In this document: positions 45,037 to 53,339 of the stretch, piece after piece | Layout: every line of letters begins with the position of its first letter | How positions within the stretch are numbered: position 1 is the first letter of the stretch | Origin: Collinsella sp. An2 | GTDB taxonomy: Bacteria > Actinomycetota > Coriobacteriia > Coriobacteriales > Coriobacteriaceae | Reading direction: 5' to 3' | Length of the DNA: 64,000 nt | Assembly (NCBI RefSeq): GCF_002160065.1 | Contig: NZ_NFJW01000007.1 | Span: 56,609 to 120,608 of the forward strand | Notes under the pieces: generated by a model | Seen by the model: the letters and a program-made list of their open reading frames with translations, nothing else | What the model was told of the DNA's origin: nothing | The model's database searches: none | Made by a program: the position numbers and the translations under genes

Positions 45037-45352
45037 AGGTGGACCCCTTTCGAACTACGGGGCCCCGATTGCAAGGACCTGCAGTGAACGTGAGCGCCGA
45101 CGTGGCGTCCGCGTGCGCCGCCTGGAACAACTCGGGGGCCGACAGATACTGATGTGAAGCATATGCATTCACGGTGTTATAGGGTACGAGGATTTTGGCC
45201 GGTTTTCAAGGTTGTCGACCGATTTTTTATCGATGACCCGGGAACTTTTACAGGCGCGGCTCTCCGGACGGCATGCCTGGGCCGGCGAACGGCCCTCTAC
45301 GGCATGTGGAGACGCGCCATCACGAAACGCCCTGGAAACAACCGGAGACAAA
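45037..45352. other. Upstream region of rpsA and the divergent HAD operon
   Basis: No gene is supported. It must hold the rpsA promoter (minus strand) and the promoter of the micro-ORF/HAD pair. A/T-rich segments lie at 45160-45245, including an imperfect hairpin around ATCGATAAAAAATCGGTCGA on the minus strand. I cannot assign exact hexamers. Confidence 0.4.
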
Positions 45353-45460
45353 ATGGGTAAGAAAGAACAACTTGTCGGCAGGTGCGACAGGTGCCCCCTA
45401 TGTCCCTCCGGCATAGAGGCCGGCCCGGATATGCGACGCGAGGAGGTGCGCCCATGCTGA
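45353..45460 (+). CDS. Possible Cys-rich micro-ORF coupled to the HAD gene
   Basis: A 35-codon frame, MGKKEQLVGRCDRCPLCPSG and onwards, with four cysteines. GGAG lies six bases before its ATG, and its stop overlaps the start of the next gene by seven bases (ATGCTGA), so it could be a leader peptide or a small metal-binding protein translated together with the HAD gene. There is no known family match I can name. It may also be fortuitous. Confidence 0.4.
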   Translation: MGKKEQLVGRCDRCPLCPSGIEAGPDMRREEVRPC

Positions 45461-46239
45461 AAGCGGTCGTGTTCGATATGGACGACACGCTCATAGACAT
45501 CAATCTCAGCGCGTTTATAGCCGTATACGCCATGGACGTCGCTCGGCTGCTTGCCGACATTGCCCGGCGCAACCCGCTTGCCATGCTCGCCACTGTGACG
45601 GGCGCCATGCTGGAGCTCAACAACAACGACCGTCCCCAGGATGACCACCGCACCAACGGCGCCTTCTATGCCGAGAGCATCCGCCGCCGCTGTGACGTGC
45701 CGCTCGACGACCCCGTGATCGTCGAGGCCTTTACGTGCTACGAGCGCGAAATCCTTCCCCGCAAGAACGACGCGATCATCGCCGCTCGCCCACGCGCGGG
45801 CGCTCGCGAGGCGGTTGAGCTCGTGCTTTCACGCGGGCTGCGCGTGGGGCTGTTTACCAACCCGAGCTTCAGCCGCGCATGCGTCGAGTGCCGCATGGGA
45901 TGGGGCGAGCTCGGTGACCTGCCGTTCGAGGTTGTGACCACCATGGAAAACAGCACGCGCTGCAAGCCGGACCCTCAGTACTACCGCGAGCATCTGGACC
46001 GGATGGGCCTCTCCCCCAGCGAAGTCCTTATGGTGGGAAACGATCCGAAGCGCGACTTCCCCACGCCGGACATCGGCCTGCAAACAGCGTTCGTGGGACG
46101 CGGCGAGCCCGTGCGCGCCACCTGGAGCGGCCCCATGGCCGACTTCGCAAAAGACTTCGACACAATCGAGGCGCGCTTCTACGAGCGCCAGGAGCGCAAT
46201 CTGCTGGATATCGTGCAGGACACCGCAGGACGCGGGTAG
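45454..46239 (+). CDS. HAD-superfamily hydrolase
   Basis: A 261-residue HAD protein. Motif I VFDMDDTLIDI (residues 6-16) has the DxDDT form; an unusually long helical cap follows, then motif II LFTNPS, a lysine in TRCKPDP, and motif IV MVGNDPKRDF. The substrate is unknown. GAGGAGG precedes the ATG. It may be translated with the micro-ORF upstream. Confidence 0.85.
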   Translation: MLKAVVFDMDDTLIDINLSAFIAVYAMDVARLLADIARRNPLAMLATVTGAMLELNNNDRPQDDHRTNGAFYAESIRRRCDVPLDDPVIVEAFTCYEREILPRKNDAIIAARPRAGAREAVELVLSRGLRVGLFTNPSFSRACVECRMGWGELGDLPFEVVTTMENSTRCKPDPQYYREHLDRMGLSPSEVLMVGNDPKRDFPTPDIGLQTAFVGRGEPVRATWSGPMADFAKDFDTIEARFYERQERNLLDIVQDTAGRG

Positions 46240-46400
46240 CGGCGGCACGAACAGCAGAACCTTCTTCCGGGCAAAGGCCCAGGAGAGGCGTGGCCTGCGG
46301 TCGCCCGGCAGGGCATGCGCCAGCTCGATGACGCACTCGGTCACGCCGGCGATGGCCGTGGCCTTGCAGCCGCTCGCTGGTCGTATCTCCCGCCACGCCC
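46240..46400 (-). pseudogene. Possible gene remnant opposite the HAD gene's end
   Basis: On the minus strand the frame ATAIAGVTECVIELAHALPG followed by DRRPRLSWAFARKKVLLF looks protein-like for about 45 residues, then stops being so beside the repeat array. I do not recognise it. It may be the decayed end of a gene whose rest was replaced by the 52-bp repeats, or chance. Confidence 0.2.
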
Positions 46401-46808
46401 GGTCCTTTCCCCGCCCCGTAAGTAAGAAGGCGACGTTGCAGACCTTCCGAGGTCAATTTCGCTGCCCACTGGGCAGGGCGATTGCGCCACAGGTACAGCC
46501 GCGGTCAATTTCGTCGCCCGCTGGGTGGGGTGCACACGCCGAAGATATCGCTGCAGTCATTTTTGCCGTCCGCTGGGCATCCCTGTGCGCCGCGAAGGGT
46601 CTGGCCGGCCATTTTTCCCGCCCCGTGGGCAGTGGAGGCAGCGAAACGCCAGCAAACCGCGCCATACGGACTACTCCACTACCCAGCGCTCATCAGAATT
46701 GACCACGACCGCTTCTCATCCGCAACCACCATGCCCAGCAGGCGGGGAAACTGACCACAGGGTTGCCCTCTCCATGTATCACGCGCCCAGTGCTCGTCAA
46801 CATCGACC
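46401..46808. repeat. Array of 52-bp-period repeats in two opposing blocks
   Basis: Four direct units start at 46451, 46503, 46555 and 46607, exactly 52 bp apart, preceded by a weaker 50-bp unit at 46401. Three units on the other strand start at 46808, 46756 and 46704, again exactly 52 bp apart, so the two blocks converge around 46655. The first 25 bases of each unit are conserved (GGTCAATTTC-S-CCGCCCGCT then GGGCA), the remaining 27 vary. The conserved part contains a small GCCC-x3-GGGC dyad. 52 is not a multiple of three, so it is not a coding repeat. Confidence 0.8.
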
Positions 46809-46937
46809 ACAGCCCCGCCGTGTTGCGCCCGCAGGCGCTTCCCTTGGAGCTTACTCAAATGGGTACAATGACATGCATCTGCGTGCGGCACCTCGGCCAA
46901 GCACGTCCATCGTCCAGCAACCGAACGGAGCCATTCC

Positions 46938-48125
46938 GTGCTGTTCACAGCTCTACGCAACATCGTCGGCCTTTTGGTGCAAATTCTTCCCTGCGCAGCG
47001 CTCTGCCTGCTGCCGTTTCACGGCCGCTTCCGCTGGGACAATCGCCGCACGTATCTCGTCGCGGCCGGCATCCTCGTCATCGCGCTCGTTCCGTTCACGA
47101 TAATCTCCATCTGGCCGATGGACGACCTCATCGCCAGCGTTCGCACGCTCCTGCAGAACGTCATCTTCTTGGCCGCGCTTGCCGCGCTTCTTGCACTCTA
47201 TATACGGTCGGTGCAGGCGGGCACCTGGCAGAAGGCGTTCGTGTTCTTCCTCGTCATGTGCTATGGATTCGTGGTTACGTCGCTGGGAAACCTCATCCCC
47301 GGCGCACTTGGCATTCCCACCATCATAGGCTCGCTCTACAGTCCCGAGCGCCTTGTGGTACTCATCGTGCTTAACGCCATCCTGTTTCCCCTTATGGCAC
47401 GTTTTCTCGCCGCAGTCCGAGACCTGTCGAGCACCCCGCTCGACGACCACGACTGGCACTCTATGACATTCGTCCCCGCTGGTACCGTTGTCATCATGCT
47501 GGTGGGACTCTGGCTTCCCGGCACAAAGCTCAACCATGAAGAGCTCTATTATCTGATGCTCTTCACCATGGTCATGCTTACCGCGGCGCTCATGTGGTGG
47601 TCGATGAACGCCATCCGCTCCGCCGCCGTCAAGGCGCGCCGACAAGAGCAGCTGCGTTCAGCGTTGGAGCGGCGCGAGATGCAAAAGATCGACCTGATGC
47701 ACGAGCTCGCACAGGCAAAGGCGCGCGTCGAGACCCTCGAACGCGAGATCGCCGAGGCCAGGGCCAACAACGACGCCACGTCCTTTGAGCCTGTCCGCGA
47801 CGAGCCCATCGTGCTTGCCACCGCCAACCAGGCGGTAAGCTTTCATCCGTCCGACGTCCTCTATGTGGAGTCCGTCAACCGTGTGCGCATCCTGCATTTG
47901 GTAGACAACGAAGCGGTGCGCGTGCCGATCTCGCTCTCACAGATTGCCGAGCAGCTGCCCGCAGGGCTCTTTGCCTATTGCCATCGCTCAATCGTGGTCA
48001 ACTTGGACCGCCTCGCCGAGCTCACGCCCACCGAGGCCACGCTCTCCGACGGCACGAAGATCCCGGTGAGTCGCCGCCGCTTCTCCGAGCTGAGCGACTT
48101 GCTTGCCCAGCGCGCCAGAGGATAG
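46938..48125 (+). CDS. Membrane-anchored LytTR DNA-binding regulator
   Basis: A 395-residue protein with about six or seven membrane helices (residues 5-225), a coiled coil (about 230-285, RRQEQLRSALERREMQKIDL) and a C-terminal LytTR DNA-binding domain (about 295-390: SFHPSDVLYVESVNRVRILH, AYCHRSIVVNLDRL). There is no histidine kinase or receiver domain, so it would be a one-component regulator that senses a signal in the membrane. The GTG start at 46938 has GGAG eight bases upstream. LytTR regulators often control bacteriocins, virulence or cell-wall genes; no target is adjacent. It directly follows the 52-bp repeat array. Confidence 0.85.
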   Translation: MLFTALRNIVGLLVQILPCAALCLLPFHGRFRWDNRRTYLVAAGILVIALVPFTIISIWPMDDLIASVRTLLQNVIFLAALAALLALYIRSVQAGTWQKAFVFFLVMCYGFVVTSLGNLIPGALGIPTIIGSLYSPERLVVLIVLNAILFPLMARFLAAVRDLSSTPLDDHDWHSMTFVPAGTVVIMLVGLWLPGTKLNHEELYYLMLFTMVMLTAALMWWSMNAIRSAAVKARRQEQLRSALERREMQKIDLMHELAQAKARVETLEREIAEARANNDATSFEPVRDEPIVLATANQAVSFHPSDVLYVESVNRVRILHLVDNEAVRVPISLSQIAEQLPAGLFAYCHRSIVVNLDRLAELTPTEATLSDGTKIPVSRRRFSELSDLLAQRARG

Positions 48126-48174
48126 GCCTCAGGCGTCCGAAGCACCTCAGGCGGCCAAAGCAGCTGGACGCAGG

Positions 48175-49494
48175 CTACACCCGCGTCTTGCCGATCATGA
48201 TATTCAGGATCTCCACGTCTGTCGGCTGCATGCCCACGCGGCCCACGTAACCCATGCTCGCGATGGTCTCCTCGACCGTCTGCTGCACCAGGCCTTCTCC
48301 CGCATGGAAGCTCCGGCCCACCATCGCCATATCGTGGCCAAGGATCGCCGCGTCCACCGCCGCCGAGATCTTCGCCGCGCAGCTGGACTTGGCCCCGTCA
48401 CATACGATGCCGCCTACGTTGGCGAGCGTGTTCACCACGGTCGCCCCCACCTGCTCGGCCGTGCCGCCGGCCATCCACGTGATCGCGGCTCCCGCGCCGC
48501 ACGCCGCGCAGACCACGCCGCAAAAGGCGGAAAGCGCCCCGATGTAGCTCTTCACATGCACCGCGACGAGGTCGGAAAGCGCAAGCGCCCTGAGCAGTCC
48601 CTCATGCGGCACGCCGAACTTCCGAGCGTACTCAACCACGGGCATGCACGCGGTGATGCCCTGGTTGCCCGACCCGCACACGATGACCACCGGCATGGAG
48701 CAACCGTTCATGCGGGCGTCGGATCCGGCAGCCGCACGCGCACGCGCACGGCAGGCGACGTCTTCGCCGCGGCTTGCCAGAAGGGTCTTTCCCACCTGGG
48801 CTCCCCAGGGCTGCATCAGCCCCTCGTCCGAAATGGCACTGTTGAGCGAAATCTGGCGCTCCAACGCTTCGCGAGCCGCCGAGATATCGCCCGTCCGCGC
48901 GAAATCCATGATGGCATCAAGCGACAGCAGCTCATCCTGCTCGTGGGCCGAAGTCTTGGCATCCATGCACCCCTGCACCGCCGCATGCGACCCTTGAAGC
49001 TCCTCGCCGTCGAGGGCGCGCAGCACCACGTTGGTATGGTGGTTGGCAATCACGACCTCCGCCGTGTGGCCATCCGCCTCGGCGACCACCTTGATATAGA
49101 GGTTTGGCACACCTTGCTCAAGGGTCACCTCGCACATACCGGGCGTCTGGAGCAGCTCGCGACAACGAGCAAGGTCGTCTTCGCCCACCGATTCGAGGAC
49201 CTCGAGCGAGCTCGTGGGGTCGCCGCCCACGGCGCCCAGAATCGCCGCTGCCTCGATGCCACGCATGCCGCCCGAATTGGGGACCGTCACGCTCTTCACG
49301 TTCTTGATGATGTTGCCCGAGCATCCCACCTGCATGCGCTCGGGCTCGGCGCCCAACGTCTCGCGGGCCAAAGCCGCCGCATACGCCACCGCGATGGGCT
49401 CGGTGCACCCCAGAGCACAGACGAGTTCGCGATTAAGGATGTCGCAGAACAGGCGGTCGCGGGCAGAGGTATCGAGTGGCACGTCGGTCGTCAC
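48175..49494 (-). CDS. cyuA: L-cysteine desulfidase-type enzyme (CyuA/UPF0597)
   Basis: A 439-residue protein of the CyuA (YhaM)/serine dehydratase-alpha-like family, Fe-S enzymes that degrade L-cysteine to pyruvate, ammonia and sulfide. Family segments are LVCALGCTEPIAVAYAAA near the N-terminus, the GNIIKNVKSVTVPNSGG stretch, CGSGNQGITACMPVVEYA and the cysteine pair in GIVCDGAKSSCAAKI that would hold the cluster. A GTG start at 49494 has AGGAG before it. It stands alone, convergent with the LytTR gene. Confidence 0.9.
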   Translation of the reverse strand: MTTDVPLDTSARDRLFCDILNRELVCALGCTEPIAVAYAAALARETLGAEPERMQVGCSGNIIKNVKSVTVPNSGGMRGIEAAAILGAVGGDPTSSLEVLESVGEDDLARCRELLQTPGMCEVTLEQGVPNLYIKVVAEADGHTAEVVIANHHTNVVLRALDGEELQGSHAAVQGCMDAKTSAHEQDELLSLDAIMDFARTGDISAAREALERQISLNSAISDEGLMQPWGAQVGKTLLASRGEDVACRARARAAAGSDARMNGCSMPVVIVCGSGNQGITACMPVVEYARKFGVPHEGLLRALALSDLVAVHVKSYIGALSAFCGVVCAACGAGAAITWMAGGTAEQVGATVVNTLANVGGIVCDGAKSSCAAKISAAVDAAILGHDMAMVGRSFHAGEGLVQQTVEETIASMGYVGRVGMQPTDVEILNIMIGKTRV

Positions 49495-49566
49495 GGAGTG
49501 CTCCTATCGGTTCGGCTCAATCAGTCGCTTTCAATTGTATGCGTCGCCACCGTTTCGTGAAAGCAA

Positions 49567-49605
49567 AACCCCCTGTCGCGCGATGTGCCCGCGCGACAGG
49601 GGGTT
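49567..49605 (-). terminator. Terminator of the arg operon
   Basis: Perfect 15-bp stem AACCCCCTGTCGCGC (49567-49581) with 49591-49605; on the minus strand it is followed by TTGCTT after the TT of the stem. It lies 44 bp past the argH stop. Confidence 0.8.
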
Positions 49606-49648
49606 CTCAATGGATGAGGGCGAGCTCATCCCAACATGGATTTTTTGA

Positions 49649-51076
49649 CTAGGCGCCGACGCCCATCTCGACCACCGGCGTCAGCAGCGACACGGCGGAC
49701 TCATCAACCAGGTAGCGCGCCTGCGCCCGCTTGAGCTGGTCCGCCACGGCAGAGGGCGCAGTCCCGCCCTCGGTGGTGCGGGCAGCCACGATTGCATCGA
49801 TGTCAAGCGCGCCCGTAATGTCGCGCCGGAAGAGGTCGCTCGCCTGTTGGAACGCTTCGAAGGGCAACTCGGAGATGTCGCAGCCCTGCTTTTCCGCCTC
49901 GAGCACCAGGTGGCCCACCACCGCGTGCGCCTCGCGGAACGGCATACCGCGCTTGGCCAGGTAGTCCGCCACGTCGGTCGCCGCAAGATGTCCGCGGTGC
50001 ATGACCGCACGCATGCGGTCGGCGTTCACGGTCCAGGTGGAGACCATTCCCGTCATGACCGACAGGCATTGCGCGAGGGTATGCGCCGCATCAAGCGCAC
50101 CTTCCTTGTCTTCCTGCATGTCCTTGTTGTAGGCAAGCGGAAGCCCCTTGAGCGTCACGAGCAGCTGCATAAGGTCGCCCACGACACGGCCGGTCTTGCC
50201 GCGGATGAGCTCGGCGAAGTCGGGGTTCTTCTTCTGTGGCATGATCGACGAGCCGGTGGAGTAGGAATCGGACAGCGTGATGAAGCCGAACTCCTGCGAG
50301 CTCCACAGCACGATCTCCTCCGAAAGCCGCGAAAGGTGCACCGACATGACGGCACAGGCATATTCCAGGTCGAGCAGGAAGTCACGATCGGACACGGCGT
50401 CGAGAGAGTTCTCGATCACGCTCGTAAAGCCAAGCGCCTCGGCCGTCATGCGACGGTCGAGCGGATAGGTCGTTCCGGCGAGCGCCGCGGCACCAAGCGG
50501 AGAGGCGTCGGCCGCATCGAATGCGGCGTGCAGACGCCCGAAGTCGCGCGTGAACATCCACACATAGGCAAGCAGGTGATGCGAGAGCAGCACCGGCTGC
50601 GCATGCTGCAGGTGCGTCATGCCCGGCAGCACCGTGGAGCCCGCCTTCTCGGCCTGGTCCAGCAGCGCGCTCCGCAGGCTCAGGTTTGCCTCCATGAGAC
50701 CCTTGGCGAGCGCCTTCGCTGCCAGACGGGTGTCGGTCGCCACCTGGTCGTTGCGCGAACGACCGGTGTGCAAGCGACCCCCCGCCTCGCCGATGCGGCG
50801 CGTGAGCTCGCTCTCGATGGCCATGTGGATGTCTTCGTCGTTGATATCGAAGACGAAGTTGCCGGCGTCGATGTCGGCTTCGATGCCCTCCAGGCCCGTG
50901 CGAATGGCCTCCTCGTCCTCGGGCGAGATGATCCCCTGCGCGGCGAGCATGGCGGCATGCGCCTTCGAGCCGGCAATGTCCTGCTTGTAGAGGGCCTTAT
51001 CCACCGGCAGAGATGCCCCGAATTCCTGAGTGACCTCGGCGACGCCCTGCTCGAATCTGCCGCCCCAGAGCGCCAT
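49649..51076 (-). CDS. argH: Argininosuccinate lyase
   Basis: A 475-residue lyase that splits argininosuccinate into arginine and fumarate, the last step of arginine synthesis. The superfamily signature GSSIMPQKKNPD is present, as are the substrate-binding HTGRSRNDQ and TYLQRAQ-type TMTHLQHAQ-like segments (PGMTHLQHAQPV). ATG 51076 directly follows the stop of the 81-residue gene (TAGATG), so they are translationally coupled. Confidence 0.95.
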   Translation of the reverse strand: MALWGGRFEQGVAEVTQEFGASLPVDKALYKQDIAGSKAHAAMLAAQGIISPEDEEAIRTGLEGIEADIDAGNFVFDINDEDIHMAIESELTRRIGEAGGRLHTGRSRNDQVATDTRLAAKALAKGLMEANLSLRSALLDQAEKAGSTVLPGMTHLQHAQPVLLSHHLLAYVWMFTRDFGRLHAAFDAADASPLGAAALAGTTYPLDRRMTAEALGFTSVIENSLDAVSDRDFLLDLEYACAVMSVHLSRLSEEIVLWSSQEFGFITLSDSYSTGSSIMPQKKNPDFAELIRGKTGRVVGDLMQLLVTLKGLPLAYNKDMQEDKEGALDAAHTLAQCLSVMTGMVSTWTVNADRMRAVMHRGHLAATDVADYLAKRGMPFREAHAVVGHLVLEAEKQGCDISELPFEAFQQASDLFRRDITGALDIDAIVAARTTEGGTAPSAVADQLKRAQARYLVDESAVSLLTPVVEMGVGA

Positions 51077-51322
51077 CTAGCAAACCCCCTCGGCCAGACC
51101 GGCCGCAAAACGATGGACCGAAGTCTTCACGCCGCCGTTGTGCTGCATGGCCTGCAGGCTCACATGGTGGCTCTCGTCCGCGGCCTCCATAGAGGTGAAG
51201 GCGGCGACGTTTGTGCGCGGGCCAGACGTCGCGCACCATTCCTTGAGCGAAGACGGGGTCGCATAGACGAGCTCGGTGTCAAGCTCGGGCGCCATGGACG
51301 CCAGAAGGGAAACGATAGACAT
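51077..51322 (-). CDS. Unknown 81-residue protein between argG and argH
   Basis: An 81-residue protein from ATG 51322, with GGAG five bases upstream. The sequence has three cysteines or near-polar clusters (EWCATSGPRTNVAAFTSMEA, HHVSLQAMQHNGGVKTSVHR, AEGVC at the end), no membrane segment and no family I recognise. Its stop is immediately followed by the argH ATG, and argG ends 138 bp upstream, so it is a regular member of the arg operon. It could be an ArgG/ArgH accessory or regulator, but no function can be claimed. The codon use is like that of its neighbours. Confidence 0.7.
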   Translation of the reverse strand: MSIVSLLASMAPELDTELVYATPSSLKEWCATSGPRTNVAAFTSMEAADESHHVSLQAMQHNGGVKTSVHRFAAGLAEGVC

Positions 51323-51460
51323 AACTGCTCCAAACGGTTTGGGGCGCGCCTCCGGCGAGTCGCTTCCGGAGGCGCGGGAACTACGGTGCGGCACGGCGCG
51401 AACCGTGCGGGGCGCATGGCGCGCGATCAAGCCCGAGGGGCGACCCTTGACAGCCAGGCC

Positions 51461-52693
51461 TTACGCAAGGTCCTTGGCAGCCTCGGACGTGGGGCCCTGC
51501 ATCTTTGCCCAGGTCTTGAGCGACAGGGTCTCGATCTGGATGAAGCCCTCGGCGGCCTTCTCGTCAAAGGTGGTGTCGCGGTCATAGGTGGCCAGGCCGA
51601 AGTCGTAGAGCGAGCAGGGGCTCTTGCGACCCATGACGGTGCAGTGGCCCTTGAAGAACTTCACGCGCACGGTGCCGGTGACAAACTTCTGGGTCTCGGC
51701 CATGAAGGCATCGAGGGCCTTCTTGAGCGGGCTGAACCACTGGCCGTTGTATACGCAGGTCGCCCAGGTCTGCTCGAGATAGAGCTTCTGATGCAGAACG
51801 TCGCGCTCGAGCGTCAGGTCCTCGAGGGCCTTATGGGCGTTGATGAGCGTGAGGGCAGCGGGCACCTCGTAGCACTCGCGAGACTTGAGGCCCACCATGC
51901 GGTTCTCCATGAGGTCCAGGCGGCCGTAGCCGTTGTCGCCCGCAATCTGATTGAGCTTCTCGACGAGCGCTGCAAGCGGCATCTTCTCACCGTCGAGCGC
52001 CACAGGCTTGCCGCCCTCGAAATCGATGTTGACATAGGTCGGGGTGTCCGGGGTCTCCTCGGGATCCTTGGTCATGACCCAGACGTCGTGCGGCGGCTCG
52101 TTCCACGGATCCTCCAGGACGCCGCACTCAATGGCGCGCCCCCACAGGTTGTCATCGATGGAATAGGGGTTGTCGTTAGCGCCCTCAGGCACCGGCACGC
52201 CATGCTTGTGGGCGTAGGCGACCTCGTCCGGACGGCACTTGAGGTCCCACTCACGCACCGGCGCGATCACCTTGAGCTCGGGGTCGAGCGTAAGGATCGA
52301 GGCCTCGAAGCGCACCTGGTCGTTGCCCTTGCCCGTGCAGCCGTGGGCGACGTACTTCGCACCGTACTGATGCGCGATGTCCACGAGTTTGGCGGCAAGC
52401 AGCGGACGAGAGAGAGCGGACAGCAGCGGGTACTTGTTCTCGTACATGGAGTTCGCAGCGATGGCCTTAGTGAGGTACTCGTCGGCGAACTCATCCTTGA
52501 GCTCCAGCACATGGCAGGCGATGACACCCAGGTCGAGGGCCTTCTGCTGCTTGTACTCGAGGCCGTGAAGCTCCTGGCCCACGTTGCCGAGCACGCAGAT
52601 GACGTCAAGCCCCTTCTCCTCCTGGAGCCACTTGATGCAGACCGAGGTATCCAGGCCGCCGGAGTATGCGAGTACGACTTTTTCCTTGCTCAT
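51461..52693 (-). CDS. argG: Argininosuccinate synthase
   Basis: A 410-residue enzyme joining citrulline and aspartate with ATP. The nucleotide PP-loop VVLAYSGGLDTSVCIKWL is at the N-terminus; CTGKGNDQVRFE and the YGRLDLMENRMVG segments are typical. ATG 52693 has GAAAGGA upstream. It heads the argG - unknown gene - argH operon. The other arginine genes are not in the window. Confidence 0.95.
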   Translation of the reverse strand: MSKEKVVLAYSGGLDTSVCIKWLQEEKGLDVICVLGNVGQELHGLEYKQQKALDLGVIACHVLELKDEFADEYLTKAIAANSMYENKYPLLSALSRPLLAAKLVDIAHQYGAKYVAHGCTGKGNDQVRFEASILTLDPELKVIAPVREWDLKCRPDEVAYAHKHGVPVPEGANDNPYSIDDNLWGRAIECGVLEDPWNEPPHDVWVMTKDPEETPDTPTYVNIDFEGGKPVALDGEKMPLAALVEKLNQIAGDNGYGRLDLMENRMVGLKSRECYEVPAALTLINAHKALEDLTLERDVLHQKLYLEQTWATCVYNGQWFSPLKKALDAFMAETQKFVTGTVRVKFFKGHCTVMGRKSPCSLYDFGLATYDRDTTFDEKAAEGFIQIETLSLKTWAKMQGPTSEAAKDLA

Positions 52694-53115
52694 GGGAGTT
52701 CCTTTCGAAAATGGTTTGTGCAGATGGAACCGGATGAGCCCGTCAAACAGTGCTGCGCTGCGCACACGCGAATATCGAGTTGTTCTTGGAAAATCCCCTA
52801 CTTAGATCGCACACGTGACACCACGACCCTCATGGGAGGAACACCCGACGCACCCTATCGACGAACTCTGCTGAGGTCTACAGCCTCATGCAAACAGAGA
52901 CGACAGGTTATCGTCGTCGGGAAATAGCACGCTGGCGTCGGATAGCAGCCGCAAGGGCGTTCTGGCTGGGAAGGATGGCGACGGTCGCCATGCCCTCGTA
53001 TGTAGCCATCTCAAAGCCCACGTTGCTCTCCATACAAACGTCAGTCCGTGCAATACCAAACCTGCAAACGGTCCCGCTCTATCGATAAACGGCTATCCGT
53101 TTCAGGTTGGTCGCT

Positions 53116-53143
53116 ATCTTACGCTAAAGCGCGCGCTGGGCAA
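53116..53143 (-). promoter_or_regulatory. Putative promoter of the arg operon
   Basis: On the minus strand TTGCCC (53138-53143), 16 bp, TAAGAT (53116-53121). It would give a leader of about 415 bases before argG, so a closer promoter may exist. Confidence 0.35.
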
Positions 53144-53173
53144 CCGAGAATTTAAATATTTCTTCTCTGTTAC

Positions 53174-53208
53174 AAAAAAGCCCGCTGCACCGCACGGCAC
53201 ATCGGGCT
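53174..53208 (-). terminator. Terminator of the HAD gene at 53340
   Basis: On the minus strand AGCCCG (53203-53208, complement) pairs with CGGGCT (53179-53184) and is followed by TTTTTT (53174-53179). The stem is short (6 bp) with an 18-base loop. Confidence 0.55.
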
Positions 53209-53339
53209 CTCCAAAAGGTTATTTCTCATGTCGGGCGCGCCTCAAGCGCCGCAGGGGCACCCTTCAAGCGCTGCGGGCCCTCCCCCGTCAAACGGACCAG
53301 GTGGACTCAGGCAGCCTCGCGCCCCGACGTCGCCTAACG

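Larger units (their letters stand above)
52694..53339. other. Gene-free region upstream of argG
   Basis: I see no gene in these 650 bases. It contains the small hairpin AAACGG/CCGTTT (53087-53102), a putative minus-strand promoter (53116-53143) and, at the far end, the terminator of the neighbouring HAD gene. The A/T-rich stretch 53147-53170 could hold an ArgR-type site, but the match to the ARG box is weak. Confidence 0.5.

Noticed and set aside
46401-46808. CRISPR array
   Set aside because: Units have a conserved head and a variable tail of suitable size, but the heads differ by several bases from one another, the array is split into two opposing blocks, and no cas gene is near.
49847-52927. 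A 1026-residue open frame opposite argH, the 81-residue gene and argG
   Set aside because: It spans three real genes antisense and has no recognisable domain; such frames are common where codon third positions are nearly all G or C.
53147-53170. ARG box upstream of argG
   Set aside because: The A/T-rich stretch resembles the ARG box only weakly and lacks its symmetry, so I do not annotate it as an operator.
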